Notes under the pieces: model-generated
Databases searched by the model: none
What the model saw: the letters and a program-made list of their open reading frames with translations, nothing else
What the model was told of the DNA's origin: nothing
Assembly: GCF_030063475.1 (NCBI RefSeq)
Contig: NZ_JASIRT010000008.1
Coordinates: 140,915-204,914 of the forward strand
DNA length: 64,000 nucleotides
Direction of reading: 5' to 3'
DNA from: Roseomonas sp. E05
GTDB taxonomy: Bacteria > Pseudomonadota > Alphaproteobacteria > Acetobacterales > Acetobacteraceae
Shown: positions 38,001-46,399 of the stretch, one piece after another
Layout of the letters: every line of letters starts with the position of its first letter
Numbering within the stretch: position 1 is the first letter of the stretch
Position numbers and translations under genes: made by a program

Positions 38001-38831
38001 ATGTCCTTCGGCCTCGGCTACAACAGGGACAGTTTCTCGCTGGATGTCGGCACCACGCCGCTCGGCTTCCGCAAGCAGAACCTGGTGGGCGGCATCGAGG
38101 TGGCGCCGGCGCTCAGCGACAACCTGCGGCTGCGGGTGACCGGCGAGCGGCGGGCGATGACCGATACGTTGCTCTCCTGGGCCGGCCAGCGCGACCCGGC
38201 CACCGGGCAGATCTGGGGTGGTGTGGTGCGCAACACGGCGCGCGGCCAGCTCGAGTACGGGGTGGGCGACACCAACTTCTACGCCGGCGGCGGCTACTCC
38301 ACGCTGGAGGGCGACGGCGTGGCCGACAACACGCGGATCGAGGCCGGCCTCGGCCTCAGCCATGCGGTTTTCCGGAACGAGAGCGATGAACTCGTCGCCG
38401 GGCTGGACCTGTTCTACCAGTCCTATGACAAGAACCTGCGCCTCTTCACCCTTGGCCACGGCGGCTACTACAGCCCGCAATCCTATGTCTCGGCCACGGT
38501 GCCGGTGGATTACCGGGCGCGCTCGGGCAACCTGGCCTACCGCGTCGGCGCCAGCGTCGGCATCGCCTCCTGGCGGGAGGACCGGGCGCCATACTTCCCG
38601 ACCGACGCGGCGCGCCAGGCGCAGCTCGAAGCCCAGGCCGCCGCCGATTCGACCATCCAGGCCTTCTATCCCGGCCAGTCGCAGACCGGCTTCATCGGTG
38701 GCCTGCGAGGGGATCTCGAATACGCGCTCACCCCGGCGCTGCGGCTTGGCGCCGCGCTGCACTACGACAAATCGGCCGATTGGAGCGAGGCGCGAGGTCT
38801 GCTCTACGCGCGCTACCGGCTCGATCAATGA
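35052..38831 (+). CDS. bcsC: Outer-membrane cellulose export protein BcsC
   Basis: 1259 residues. The signal (TALRARLLAGVFSVAAALPLLGPASASAQ) is followed by roughly 800 residues of TPR-type helical repeats rich in Ala/Arg/Glu, and from about residue 880 by a BcsC C-terminal beta-barrel with FRSRSGEGGLDQLVEVG, TPLGFRKQNLVGGIEVAP and a terminal SADWSEARGLLYARYRLDQ. It passes glucan through the periplasm and outer membrane. The ATG overlaps the bcsAB stop (ATGA). Confidence 0.95.
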   Translation: MTALRARLLAGVFSVAAALPLLGPASASAQENAISVLLEQANYWRNQNRPDRALQTLERVLTVEPNNVDALAAAAAAAAEAGNPSEANGYLARLRKAAPADPRNTEAARTVRGATVDPGAIAEARRLAQSGQAAAAVERYRQLFGGGVPPDPYAIEYYQTLAGTQDGYGEARDAMERLVERNPKDPRLALSYAQILTYREGSRAEGIRRLRDLTQQPSIASAATAAWRQALLWQGPDPDAIPGIEEFLRTHPNDPALQKRLEEARNPPTGPPDEVGAARIRGFAALDAGRLSEAAQAFETVLEKEAKDADAKGGLGIVRLRQGRNAEARRLLTEAIALDPREGRRKWGKALEGANFTGELNQARALLNRGQTDAAEALLQRTVRRDGGDRADAEVLLGDIALRRDDPTGAEQHYRAALSRRPNLAGALAGLYDALQRQGRFAEAEQLAQQRGTAFAATAAAQRAEALRAEANRAGDPEAALALLRAALAADADNPWVRLDLARALAKAGQAAEGRALVEQLAASGNAEALHAAALFADEEGRTLDAARFVERIPERLRSADQSRLLRRARVQQQVAAATEPARYGRPDEARRRLLSLAAHPDPSGETASLVVEALSGIGDRAGAAEAARVALAVNRGAPPSGRIAIAGALMEAGLEQEAAQLASQLAQDSRLTADERRQLAGLHSGFAIRASDRLNEQGNQAAAYDQLAPVLMQNPQDPGANMALARLYQGAREPREAQRIAEAVLSRDPRNAEARSGAIEAAIALGQRARAEALLAEGRSLAPNDPRMTLLEARLARAGGDTRRARAALQLAAEQRRSQLGVERGLGSFPAAPGTSAAPTAAENPFRRVALAGQGLATSAYASSTPADPLLAEISREYAAVQDQSASYATPGFSFRSRSGEGGLDQLVEVGGSAEVSTSMPGIGGRIALRAQAVSIDSGAMEQTAATLRRFGSNALYLPGPQTSITSGQAQALTPRDSSAAGMSFGLGYNRDSFSLDVGTTPLGFRKQNLVGGIEVAPALSDNLRLRVTGERRAMTDTLLSWAGQRDPATGQIWGGVVRNTARGQLEYGVGDTNFYAGGGYSTLEGDGVADNTRIEAGLGLSHAVFRNESDELVAGLDLFYQSYDKNLRLFTLGHGGYYSPQSYVSATVPVDYRARSGNLAYRVGASVGIASWREDRAPYFPTDAARQAQLEAQAAADSTIQAFYPGQSQTGFIGGLRGDLEYALTPALRLGAALHYDKSADWSEARGLLYARYRLDQ

Positions 38832-38889
38832 AGCCCGGCGCCCCGGATTTGCGCGCGCCAGGCACGGACATGGCAGGAGCACAGAACGT

Positions 38890-39360
38890 ATGACTGAGAC
38901 AGACCAGGCGGCGCTTTCCTATCTGGCGCGCCGGGATGTCAGCGTGCAGTGGCGCGGCTTCATGCGGGCCCTGCTGGAGACGCTGGGCGCCCATCTGGAC
39001 GAGGCCACCCGCGGTGGGCTGCTGCGCTCCGTTGGCGGGCAGATGGCGGCCGGGATGCCGCTCCGCGCAGCCTCGACGCTGGCCGAGCTGGAGGTGCGCA
39101 TGAATGATGCGCTGGCTGCGATCGCCTGGGGCTATGTCGGTGTGGCTCTGGATGAAGCCGACCATAGCCTGCGGCTGACCCACCGCGCCGCCCCCGCGAT
39201 CGGCGCTCCCGGCGACGAGGCGGGCCGCTGGGTCACGGCAGTTCTGGAGGGGCTCTACGGCGCCTGGCTCGGTGCCCAGCAGGGCGACAGCGCGGGCGGC
39301 GCCAGCCTGCGCACGGTGCATTGCGAGCCCGGGCTGGTGGTACTGCGATACGGCCAGTGA
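38890..39360 (+). CDS. bcsD: Cellulose crystallisation protein BcsD
   Basis: 156 residues, the usual BcsD/AcsD length. It shows LSYLARRDVSVQWRGFMRALL, LRSVGGQMAAGMPLRAASTLAELE and CEPGLVVLRYGQ, features of the octameric periplasmic channel that aligns glucan chains into crystalline fibres. With fused bcsAB and bcsC it marks a type I operon. The ATG at 38890 has only a weak purine-rich upstream (GGAGCACAGAA). The Komagataeibacter companion genes ccpAx and bglAx are not present downstream. Confidence 0.93.
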   Translation: MTETDQAALSYLARRDVSVQWRGFMRALLETLGAHLDEATRGGLLRSVGGQMAAGMPLRAASTLAELEVRMNDALAAIAWGYVGVALDEADHSLRLTHRAAPAIGAPGDEAGRWVTAVLEGLYGAWLGAQQGDSAGGASLRTVHCEPGLVVLRYGQ

Positions 39361-39476
39361 CGCGCGGCGGGCGCCCTAGCCCGCCGGAGCCGCGCCCGCC
39401 CATTGATGGCTTGCGACACCACGGCGCCCCCGGCATCCTCCGGAACGATTTTCTTTGGAAATGAGGGGGAAACCGG

Positions 39477-40640
39477 ATGCGCCTTGCGGTGCTCAAGGAA
39501 AGGCGGGCGGGAGAAACCCGGGTCGCCGCCACGCCGGAGACGGCGAAGAAACTCGCGGCGCTCGGTCTCAGCGTGGTGGTCGAGAGTGGGGCGGGTCTCA
39601 CCGCCGGCTTCCCGGACGCCGCCTATCGCGAAGCGGGGGCGGAGGTCGCCTCGGATGCCGCCGGGGCGCTGGCAGCCGCCAAGATCGTGCTGAAGGTGCG
39701 GGCACCGCTGGCGCGCGGCGAGGGGCCGGTGGACGAGCTCGGGCTCATCCCGCGCGGCGCCCTGCTGATCGGCACGCTGGAGGCGGTGGGCAACCCCTCC
39801 CGCGCCCAGGCCTATGCCGAGGCGGGGCTGGAGGCCTGCAGCATGGAGCTGCTGCCGCGCATCACCCGCGCGCAGAGCATGGACGTGCTCTCCTCCCAGG
39901 CCAATCTCGCCGGCTATCGCGCTGTGATCGAGGCGGCGGCCGCCTTCGACAAGGGCTTCCCCATGCTGATGACGGCCGCCGGCACCATCCCGGCGGCGAA
40001 TGTCTTCGTCATGGGCGCCGGCGTCGCCGGACTGCAGGCCATCGCCACGGCGCGGCGGCTTGGCGGGCGGGTGTCCGCCACCGATGTGCGCCCGGCCGCC
40101 AAGGAGGAGATCAAGTCGCTCGGCGCCAGCTTCGTCGGTGTCGAGAACGAGGAGATGGCGCAGGCGCAGACCGCCGGCGGCTATGCCCGGGAGATGAGCG
40201 AGGAGTACCGGCGCAAGCAGGCGGAGGTGATCGCCGCCGCCGTGGCGCGGGCCGATGTGGTCATCTGCACCGCGCTCGTTCAGGGCCGCAAGGCGCCGAC
40301 CTTGCTCAGCGCCGAGATGGTCGGCAGCATGAAGCCAGGCAGCGTGGTGGTGGACATCGCCGCCGATGCGGGTGGCAACTGCGCGCTGACCGTGCCGGGC
40401 GAGGCGATCACCACCGGGGGCGGCGTCAAGATCCTGGGCTGGCGCAACTGGCCCGGCCGGATTCCGGCCGCCGCCAGCGCGCTCTACGCGCGCAACCTGC
40501 TGACCTTCCTCTCCACCTTCTGGGACAAGGAGGCTGGCGCGCCCAAGCTGCCGCAGGAGGACGAGATCGTCCGCGGCGTGACGCTGGCGCGCGGCGGGGC
40601 GGTGGTGCACCCGATGCTGGCCCAGGCCCCGGCGGCCTGA
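39477..40640 (+). CDS. pntAA: NAD(P) transhydrogenase subunit alpha, part 1
   Basis: 387 residues forming the soluble NAD(H)-binding domain I: MRLAVLKERRAGETRVAATPETA at the start, LSSQANLAGYRAVIEAA, the Rossmann loop VFVMGAGVAGLQAIATARRLGG and IKSLGASFVGVEN. It belongs to the proton-translocating transhydrogenase that makes NADPH from NADH. The three-gene split (PntAA, PntAB, PntB) is the alphaproteobacterial form. 18 bp precede pntAB. Confidence 0.96.
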   Translation: MRLAVLKERRAGETRVAATPETAKKLAALGLSVVVESGAGLTAGFPDAAYREAGAEVASDAAGALAAAKIVLKVRAPLARGEGPVDELGLIPRGALLIGTLEAVGNPSRAQAYAEAGLEACSMELLPRITRAQSMDVLSSQANLAGYRAVIEAAAAFDKGFPMLMTAAGTIPAANVFVMGAGVAGLQAIATARRLGGRVSATDVRPAAKEEIKSLGASFVGVENEEMAQAQTAGGYAREMSEEYRRKQAEVIAAAVARADVVICTALVQGRKAPTLLSAEMVGSMKPGSVVVDIAADAGGNCALTVPGEAITTGGGVKILGWRNWPGRIPAAASALYARNLLTFLSTFWDKEAGAPKLPQEDEIVRGVTLARGGAVVHPMLAQAPAA

Positions 40641-40658
40641 GGAGGGGAGGAGACAAGA

Positions 40659-41051
40659 ATGAACCCGACCGATCTCGCCAACCAGGCGACCGCCACGGCG
40701 GAACGCGCCCTGGCCCTGGCCGCCGAGGCCCGGCGCATGGCCGAGGCCGTGGCGCCGGTGGCGCAGCAGGCCGAACCTTTCCTGCTGCTGCTCACCATTT
40801 TCCTGCTCGCCTGCTTCGTGGGCTACTATGTCGTCTGGAACGTGACGCCGGCGCTGCACTCGCCGCTGATGGGTGTCACCAACGCGATCTCCTCCGTCAT
40901 CGTGGTGGGCGCCATCCTGGCGACCGGTCTCGGTGACTCCTGGGCCGCCAAGTTCTTCGGCTTCCTCGCCGTCACGCTGGCCTCGGTGAACATCTTCGGC
41001 GGCTTCCTGGTGACGCGCCGGATGCTCAGCATGTTCCGGAAGAAGGGCTGA
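40659..41051 (+). CDS. pntAB: NAD(P) transhydrogenase subunit alpha, part 2
   Basis: 130 residues. A ~45-residue Ala/Glu-rich helical leader precedes membrane spans with [32 protein letters not shown] and [22 protein letters not shown], the domain II part of the alpha subunit. It forms the proton channel with PntB. It follows GAGGGGAGGAG and ends 4 bp before the GTG of pntB. Confidence 0.95.
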   Translation: MNPTDLANQATATAERALALAAEARRMAEAVAPVAQQAEPFLLLLTIFLLACFVGYYVVWNVTPALHSPLMGVTNAISSVIVVGAILATGLGDSWAAKFFGFLAVTLASVNIFGGFLVTRRMLSMFRKKG

Positions 41052-41055
41052 GCCT

Positions 41056-42468
41056 GTGGCGCATACGCTCTCGACCCTCGCCTATCTCGTCGCCGCCGTC
41101 CTGTTCATCCTGGCGCTGCGCGGCCTCTCCCATCCTGAGACCAGCCGGCGCGGCAACCTCTTCGGCATGGTCGGCATGGGTATCGCCATCGTGGCGACGC
41201 TCTTCCGTCCGGGCATCGAGTTCTCCGGGCTGCTGCTGGTGCTGGCCGGCGTGGTGATCGGCGGCGGCATCGGCGCCGTGGTGGCCAACCGCATCCAGAT
41301 GACGGCGCTGCCGCAGCTCGTCGCGGCCTTCCATTCGCTGGTCGGCCTGGCGGCGGTCTTCGTCGCGGCGGCCGCCTTCTACAACCCGGAGAGCTTCGGC
41401 ATCGGCACGCCCGGCCACATCCATGGCGGCAGCCTGGTGGAGATGTCGCTCGGCCTGGCGATCGGCGCCATCACCTTCTCCGGCTCGCTGATCGCCTTCG
41501 CCAAGCTGCAGGCGCTGATGTCCGGCGCGCCGATCCTGTTCCGCTTCCAGCACTGGCTGAATCTGGGCCTTGGAATCCTGCTGCTGGTGCTGGTCATTGC
41601 CTTCGTTGCCACCGGATCGGGCGTGCTGTTCTGGCTGATCGCGCTGCTGGCCTTCGCGCTCGGCTTCCTGCTGATCATCCCGATCGGCGGCGCCGACATG
41701 CCGGTCGTCGTCTCGATGCTGAACAGCTATTCCGGCTGGGCGGCGGCGGGCATCGGCTTCACCGTGGGCAACCTGCTGCTGATCGTGACGGGCGCGCTGG
41801 TGGGCGCCTCGGGCGCCATCCTCTCCTACATCATGTGCAAGGGGATGAACCGCAGCATCGTCAACGTGCTGCTCGGCGGCTTCGGCAGCGATGCCGGCGT
41901 GGCGGCGGGGGCCGCCGGCGGCAGTGGCGGCCCGGCGCGGCCGGTGAAGTCCGGCTCGCCCGAGGACGCCGCCTACATCATGAAGAACGCCGGCAAGATC
42001 ATCATCGTGCCAGGCTACGGCATGGCGGTGGCGCAGGCGCAGCAGGTTCTGCGCGAGATGGCCGAGCTGCTGAAGAAGGAAGGCGCCGAGATCTCCTATG
42101 CCATCCATCCCGTCGCCGGCCGCATGCCCGGGCACATGAACGTGCTGCTGGCCGAGGCGAACGTGCCCTATGACGAGGTGCATGAGCTGGAGGAGATCAA
42201 CCCCGAGTTCGGCGAGGCCGATGTGGCCTATGTCATCGGCGCCAATGACGTGACGAATCCGGCGGCGAAGACCGACAAGTCCTCGCCGATCTATGGCATG
42301 CCGATCCTTGATGTGGAGCGCGCCAAGACGGTGTTCTTCGTCAAGCGCGGCATGTCGAGCGGTTATGCCGGGGTGGAGAACGAGCTGTTCTTCCGCGACA
42401 ACACGATGATGCTGTTCGGCGACGCCAAGAAGGTGACGCAGCAGATCGTGCAGGCGCTGCAGAGATAG
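41056..42468 (+). CDS. pntB: NAD(P) transhydrogenase subunit beta
   Basis: 470 residues from a GTG start. Eight or nine membrane spans with LVGLAAVFVAAAAFYNP and PIGGADMPVVVSMLNSYSGWAAAGIGF lead to the NADP-binding domain III: IIIVPGYGMAVAQAQQVLREM, YAIHPVAGRMPGHMNVLLAEA, YVIGANDVTNPAAKTDKSSPIYGMPIL and KRGMSSGYAGVENELFF. It completes the pnt operon and is followed by a strong hairpin. Confidence 0.96.
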   Translation: MAHTLSTLAYLVAAVLFILALRGLSHPETSRRGNLFGMVGMGIAIVATLFRPGIEFSGLLLVLAGVVIGGGIGAVVANRIQMTALPQLVAAFHSLVGLAAVFVAAAAFYNPESFGIGTPGHIHGGSLVEMSLGLAIGAITFSGSLIAFAKLQALMSGAPILFRFQHWLNLGLGILLLVLVIAFVATGSGVLFWLIALLAFALGFLLIIPIGGADMPVVVSMLNSYSGWAAAGIGFTVGNLLLIVTGALVGASGAILSYIMCKGMNRSIVNVLLGGFGSDAGVAAGAAGGSGGPARPVKSGSPEDAAYIMKNAGKIIIVPGYGMAVAQAQQVLREMAELLKKEGAEISYAIHPVAGRMPGHMNVLLAEANVPYDEVHELEEINPEFGEADVAYVIGANDVTNPAAKTDKSSPIYGMPILDVERAKTVFFVKRGMSSGYAGVENELFFRDNTMMLFGDAKKVTQQIVQALQR

Positions 42469-42473
42469 AAGGA

Positions 42474-42504
42474 AAGGCCAGGGGGTGCCCCGCCCCCTGG
42501 CCTT
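42474..42504 (+). terminator. Hairpin terminator after pntB
   Basis: AAGGCCAGGGGG and CCCCCTGGCCTT form a perfect 12-bp stem with a 7-base loop, starting 5 bp after the pntB stop. No T-run follows, so it may need a factor or act by stabilising the transcript end. Confidence 0.65.
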
Positions 42505-42611
42505 CGACGCCCCCTGGCCCCCGGCGGGATGGCAATGTCACCCCGGGCCCCGCCACCCGCCGGCAAACGGAGGCTGGGGGCCTGGTGGAAGTCAATTCCC
42601 CTCCCGCTGCC

Positions 42612-44084
42612 TCAGACGCCGCTGAGCGGATAGAGCGTTGGCGGCGCGTGCCGGAAACGGAAGGTCGTGATGTCCAGTGCCGCCGGGCCGGGTGCATCCA
42701 CGTCAATCATCCGGGGCAACAGCGGCGCGAAGGCGGCGCGGAAGTGGTTCTTTGCCTTGACGCAGAGCAGGCCGGGCTGCGTCACGTCCACCTCGTGCAG
42801 GTCGAAGAAGCCGGGATCGCTCGGCGAGATGCAGCGCGAGGTGACGATCACCCGCACCTGGCCGATGGTGATCACCGCCGTCGGCCCGAGATCCACCGCC
42901 ATGCCGCCCAGTACCGGGCCGCGATTGTGGAAGCGGCCCTCCGTCAGCAGCGAAACGGTGCCGGAGAAGGGCACAGGCTCGCCATAGTCGCGCGTCAGCC
43001 GTCCGCCCAGCGTGCCGGAGAGTGCGCCGCCGATGCCGGCTGCCCGCGCCCGCTGCACGAGGGGAGGATCGCAGTAGAAGGCGACAACGGTGGGCACCTC
43101 CGGTGCGCGGGCGAGCACGGCGCGGATCAGTTCCGGCGTGTCGCCGATGCCACCGGAATAGGGATTGTCGCCGGCGTCCACGATGGCGGCGGGCAGCGGC
43201 CCGCCGTCCAGCGCCTGACGCAGCCCCTCCGCGGCGCTGGGCAGGGGGATGAAGAAGCGGTCGCGCCGGGCGGCATAGTCACCGATCAGCGAGGCCACGG
43301 CGCGGCCTGCCACCAAGGCGTCACCATCGGCGAAGGCCATCACGCTCGCGCCGGCGGAAGGCGTGTCGCCGTAGGTGAAGCCGCCGAAGACGCTGACATC
43401 CAACACGCCGGGCAGCGCCTCGGCCGCGCGGGCCGCGGCCTCCATCTCGGCCATCGGGCCGGCGGCGGTGCGCATGTTGATGCTGGGCAGGATGGCGCCC
43501 AGCTTGGCGATGACGCCGACGGGCCGGCTGCGCCCCTCCACCGCCTCGCGCAGCAACTCCAACGTGCGGCGGCCGGTGGGGCGCATGTCCACATGCGGAT
43601 AGGTGCGGTAGGCGGTACCGATATCGAGCAGCCGGGCGATGTCGGGGTGCATGTTGGCGTGCAGGTCGAAGCTGGCGGCCAGCTTCACGCCGGGCCCGAT
43701 GGCCGCCCGAACCCGCCGGATCAGCTCCAGGTCGGCGAGCGGCAGGTCCTCCACCACCATGGCGCCGTGCAGCGAGAGGTAGACGGCATCGAAGCCGCCG
43801 CTCGCCAGCCCTTCCAGCACCTCGGCGCAGAACCGCTCGAAGACCTCGCGCTTCAGGATGCCGCCGGGCATGGCGGCGGCCTGCCGCAGGAACACCGCCT
43901 CCCAGTCCGGATGGGCATCGAGGAAATCCAGCACGCCGCCGACTTCCGTCTCGGTGCCGCGATAGACCTCGCGCGCCGCCTCGCCCGCCACCCATTCGGA
44001 AGCCTCGAAATCCTCGAAGCCGGTGGGAACCGGGCTGAAGGAATTGCCTTCGTGCCAGAGCCGCGCGACCGCCAGCCGGGTCAT
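42612..44084 (-). CDS. M81-family (MlrC-like) metallopeptidase
   Basis: 490 residues. Landmarks are RLWHEGNSFSPVPTGFEDF, AVYLSLHGAMVVEDL, ASFDLHANMHPDIARLL and AIVDAGDNPYSGGIGDTPELI, typical of the MlrC/DUF1485 family. MlrC degrades linearised microcystin in sphingomonads, but most relatives have unknown amide or peptide substrates. The ATG overlaps the aminotransferase stop (ATGA) and the three genes RpiR-aminotransferase-M81 form one coupled unit. Confidence 0.88.
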   Translation of the reverse strand: MTRLAVARLWHEGNSFSPVPTGFEDFEASEWVAGEAAREVYRGTETEVGGVLDFLDAHPDWEAVFLRQAAAMPGGILKREVFERFCAEVLEGLASGGFDAVYLSLHGAMVVEDLPLADLELIRRVRAAIGPGVKLAASFDLHANMHPDIARLLDIGTAYRTYPHVDMRPTGRRTLELLREAVEGRSRPVGVIAKLGAILPSINMRTAAGPMAEMEAAARAAEALPGVLDVSVFGGFTYGDTPSAGASVMAFADGDALVAGRAVASLIGDYAARRDRFFIPLPSAAEGLRQALDGGPLPAAIVDAGDNPYSGGIGDTPELIRAVLARAPEVPTVVAFYCDPPLVQRARAAGIGGALSGTLGGRLTRDYGEPVPFSGTVSLLTEGRFHNRGPVLGGMAVDLGPTAVITIGQVRVIVTSRCISPSDPGFFDLHEVDVTQPGLLCVKAKNHFRAAFAPLLPRMIDVDAPGPAALDITTFRFRHAPPTLYPLSGV

Positions 44085-45430
44085 GCCCGCGCCTCCTGCC
44101 GCAACATGGCCATGGCGGTGTCCACCGCCGCGCCCATGCGCTCGACGATCAGCTCGATCTCGGCCTCGGAGGCGGTGTAGGGCGGCGCCAGCAGGATATG
44201 GTCGCCGGCCCGGCCATCCGCCGTGCCACCGCCGGGATAGCAGGCCAGCCCCGCCGCCAGCGCGGCGTCGCGGATGCGGATATTCGCCTGCAGCGCGGGG
44301 TCGAAGGGGGCCTTGGTCTCGCGGTCGGCCACCAGCTCGATGGCCTGGAACAATCCGCGCCCCCGGATGTCGCCGACATGCGGGTGCTGCCCCAGGCGTG
44401 CCTCCAGCCCTGCGCGCAGCCGCTGCCCCAGAACCCGCACGCGGTTCAGCAGCCCTTCATCGCGGATCACCCGCTGCACCTCCAGGGCCGCAGCGCAGGC
44501 GACGGGATGCGCGACATAGGTGTGCCCGTGCTTGAAGCTGCCGGAGCCCTCGCGGATGGCATCGAGGATGCGGCCCTTGATCAGGATGGCGCCGATCGGC
44601 TGGAAGCCGCCGCCCAGCCCCTTCGCCACGGCCTGGATGTCAGGCGCGATGCCCTCCTGCTCCCAGGCGTGCAGCGTGCCGGTGCGGCCCATGCCGCACA
44701 TCACCTCGTCCAGGATCAGCAGGGCGCCGTGGCGGTCGCAGATCTCACGCACGGCACGGAAATAGCCGGCCGGGGCGGGTACGCAGCCCAGCGTGGCGCC
44801 GACCACCGGCTCGGCGATGAAAGCCGCCACCGTATCCGGACCCAGGCGCTGGAACTCCGCCTCCAGCTCGGCGGCCAGGCGGCATGCGAAGGCCTCCTCG
44901 CTCTCGCCCGCCTGCTGGCCGCGATAGGCAAAGGCGGGCGAGACATGGCTGAAGGCGTCCGCCAGCAACGGTGCATAGGGCGCGCGGCGCAGCGCATTGC
45001 CGCCCGCCGCCAGCGCGCCCAGCGTGTTGCCATGGTAGCTCTGCCGGCGGGCGATGAAGTGCTGCCGCGTCTCCTGGCCGGTTTCCAGGAAATACTGCCG
45101 CGCCAGCTTCAGCGCGGATTCGATGGCCTCCGAGCCGCTGGAGATGAAATAGGCACCCGCCAGCCCGCCCGGCTCATGTCCGACCAGCATCTCCGCCAGC
45201 GCCTCGGCCGGCTCGCTGGAGAAGAAGCCGGAATGCACGTAGTCGAGCTGCCCGATCTGCCGGCGGAGCGCCTCCACCACGCGTGGATGGCCATGCCCGA
45301 GGCAGGAAACCGCCGCGCCGCCCGAGGCATCGAGCACGCGGCGCCCCTCGGCATCAGCGATCCAGCTTCCCGCCGCATGCACCGCGACGGGCGGGGCGCT
45401 GCGCGAACTGCGATGCAGGATGCGGGTCAT
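44081..45430 (-). CDS. Class III PLP-dependent aminotransferase
   Basis: 449 residues. It has GGAAVSCLGHGHPRVVEALR, FFSSEPAEALAE, FISSGSEAIESALKLARQYF, RRQSYHGNTLGALAAGGN, LILDEVMCGMGRTGTLHAWE and the PLP lysine in IQAVAKGLGGGFQPIGAIL, the pattern of omega-amino-acid:pyruvate/diamine aminotransferases. The amine donor is not determinable. The ATG at 45430 overlaps the stop of the RpiR gene. Confidence 0.92.
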   Translation of the reverse strand: MTRILHRSSRSAPPVAVHAAGSWIADAEGRRVLDASGGAAVSCLGHGHPRVVEALRRQIGQLDYVHSGFFSSEPAEALAEMLVGHEPGGLAGAYFISSGSEAIESALKLARQYFLETGQETRQHFIARRQSYHGNTLGALAAGGNALRRAPYAPLLADAFSHVSPAFAYRGQQAGESEEAFACRLAAELEAEFQRLGPDTVAAFIAEPVVGATLGCVPAPAGYFRAVREICDRHGALLILDEVMCGMGRTGTLHAWEQEGIAPDIQAVAKGLGGGFQPIGAILIKGRILDAIREGSGSFKHGHTYVAHPVACAAALEVQRVIRDEGLLNRVRVLGQRLRAGLEARLGQHPHVGDIRGRGLFQAIELVADRETKAPFDPALQANIRIRDAALAAGLACYPGGGTADGRAGDHILLAPPYTASEAEIELIVERMGAAVDTAMAMLRQEARA

Positions 45431-46320
45431 GCCGGGGGATCCTCGTTGGGGAGATACTGGGAAAGGGCGGCCAGCCGCTCCTCCGCCTCGCGCAGCCGCG
45501 CCATCGCGGCCTCGCCGCCGAGCAGGAAGGATGCCGCGACGAGGGCCTGCGCCGTGGCCAGGGCGCCGGTCAGGCTGGGAAAGAAGCCCGGCGCGGCGGC
45601 GGCCTCGAAGGGCAGCAGATGATGGGCACCCTCCACCACCGGCGCGTCGGCGCGGTCGGCCAGGGCGATGGTGACGCAACCCGCCGCCCGCGCTGCCTGC
45701 GCCGCCTGCAGGCTGGCGCGGGAATAGGGCGCGAAGGTCACCAGAAGTACGGCGTCCCCGGGCTGGAAGGCGCCGAGGTCGAGGTCCTCCGGCCGGTCGG
45801 CGCCGACGAGCCGCACCGCATGGGGGCGGAACAGGCTGAGCTGATAATGCAGCAGATGCGCCACCGCGCGGCAGGAGCGGAAGCCCACCGCCCAGACACG
45901 CGGGGCCTGGTGCAGCGCCTCTGCGGCGCGGCCGATCCGCCCGGCATCGAGCCGCGCGAGCCCGGCATTGTCGGCGGCCAGCATCTCGCCGGCCAGGTCG
46001 GCGGCGGCCAGGGCGGGGTTTCGCGGGCCCGGCTGCCTCCGGCGGATGCGGGCGGAAAAGGGCCGGCCGCTGGCCTGCCCGGCCTGGCGATGCGCCTCGA
46101 TCAGCGCGTCGCGCAGTGCGTCCCATCCCGCATAGCCCAGGGCCTGGGCCAGCCGGGTGAAGCTGGCGGGCTGGGCGCCGGCCGCCGCCGCCAGTTCGCG
46201 CATGGAGCGCGTCGCGGCATCGAAGTCATGCCGGGCGACGAAGCGCGCCACTTCCTGCAAGCGTGGTGGCAGGTCGGGCAGGGCGCACCGGAGCCGGTCG
46301 AGGGGGGCGGCGGCAGTCAT
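45427..46320 (-). CDS. RpiR/MurR-type transcriptional regulator
   Basis: 297 residues. An N-terminal helix-turn-helix (ATRSMRELAAAAGAQPASFTRLAQALGY) is followed by a SIS domain (VWAVGFRSCRAVAHLLHYQL, AVLLVTFAPYSRASLQAA, TIALADRADAPV). RpiR proteins bind sugar-phosphate or amino-compound ligands and control local catabolic genes. It heads the operon, coupled by ATGA to the aminotransferase, and faces a TctC gene across a 79-bp gap with an inverted repeat, its likely target. Confidence 0.92.
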   Translation of the reverse strand: MTAAAPLDRLRCALPDLPPRLQEVARFVARHDFDAATRSMRELAAAAGAQPASFTRLAQALGYAGWDALRDALIEAHRQAGQASGRPFSARIRRRQPGPRNPALAAADLAGEMLAADNAGLARLDAGRIGRAAEALHQAPRVWAVGFRSCRAVAHLLHYQLSLFRPHAVRLVGADRPEDLDLGAFQPGDAVLLVTFAPYSRASLQAAQAARAAGCVTIALADRADAPVVEGAHHLLPFEAAAAPGFFPSLTGALATAQALVAASFLLGGEAAMARLREAEERLAALSQYLPNEDPPA

Positions 46321-46329
46321 GAAATATCC

Positions 46330-46356
46330 GTTGCATGAAAAAGGTGTTGTTGCAAC
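46330..46356. promoter_or_regulatory. Inverted repeat GTTGCA-N15-TGCAAC, candidate RpiR operator
   Basis: A perfect 6-bp inverted repeat with centres about 21 bp apart lies 10 bp upstream of the RpiR ATG, in the short gap shared with the divergent tctC-type gene. Position and symmetry suit a dimer controlling both directions. The interior is A/T-rich (ATGAAAAAGGTGTTGT) and may hold a -10 box. Confidence 0.5.
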
Positions 46357-46399
46357 GATTGGATCATATCGACACCCGCAGGATGAGGAACTCCACCCC

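Noticed and set aside
35001..38882. A 1293-codon open frame antisense to bcsC.
   Set aside because: Shadow of the high-GC third positions of bcsC; low-complexity product without recognisable domains.
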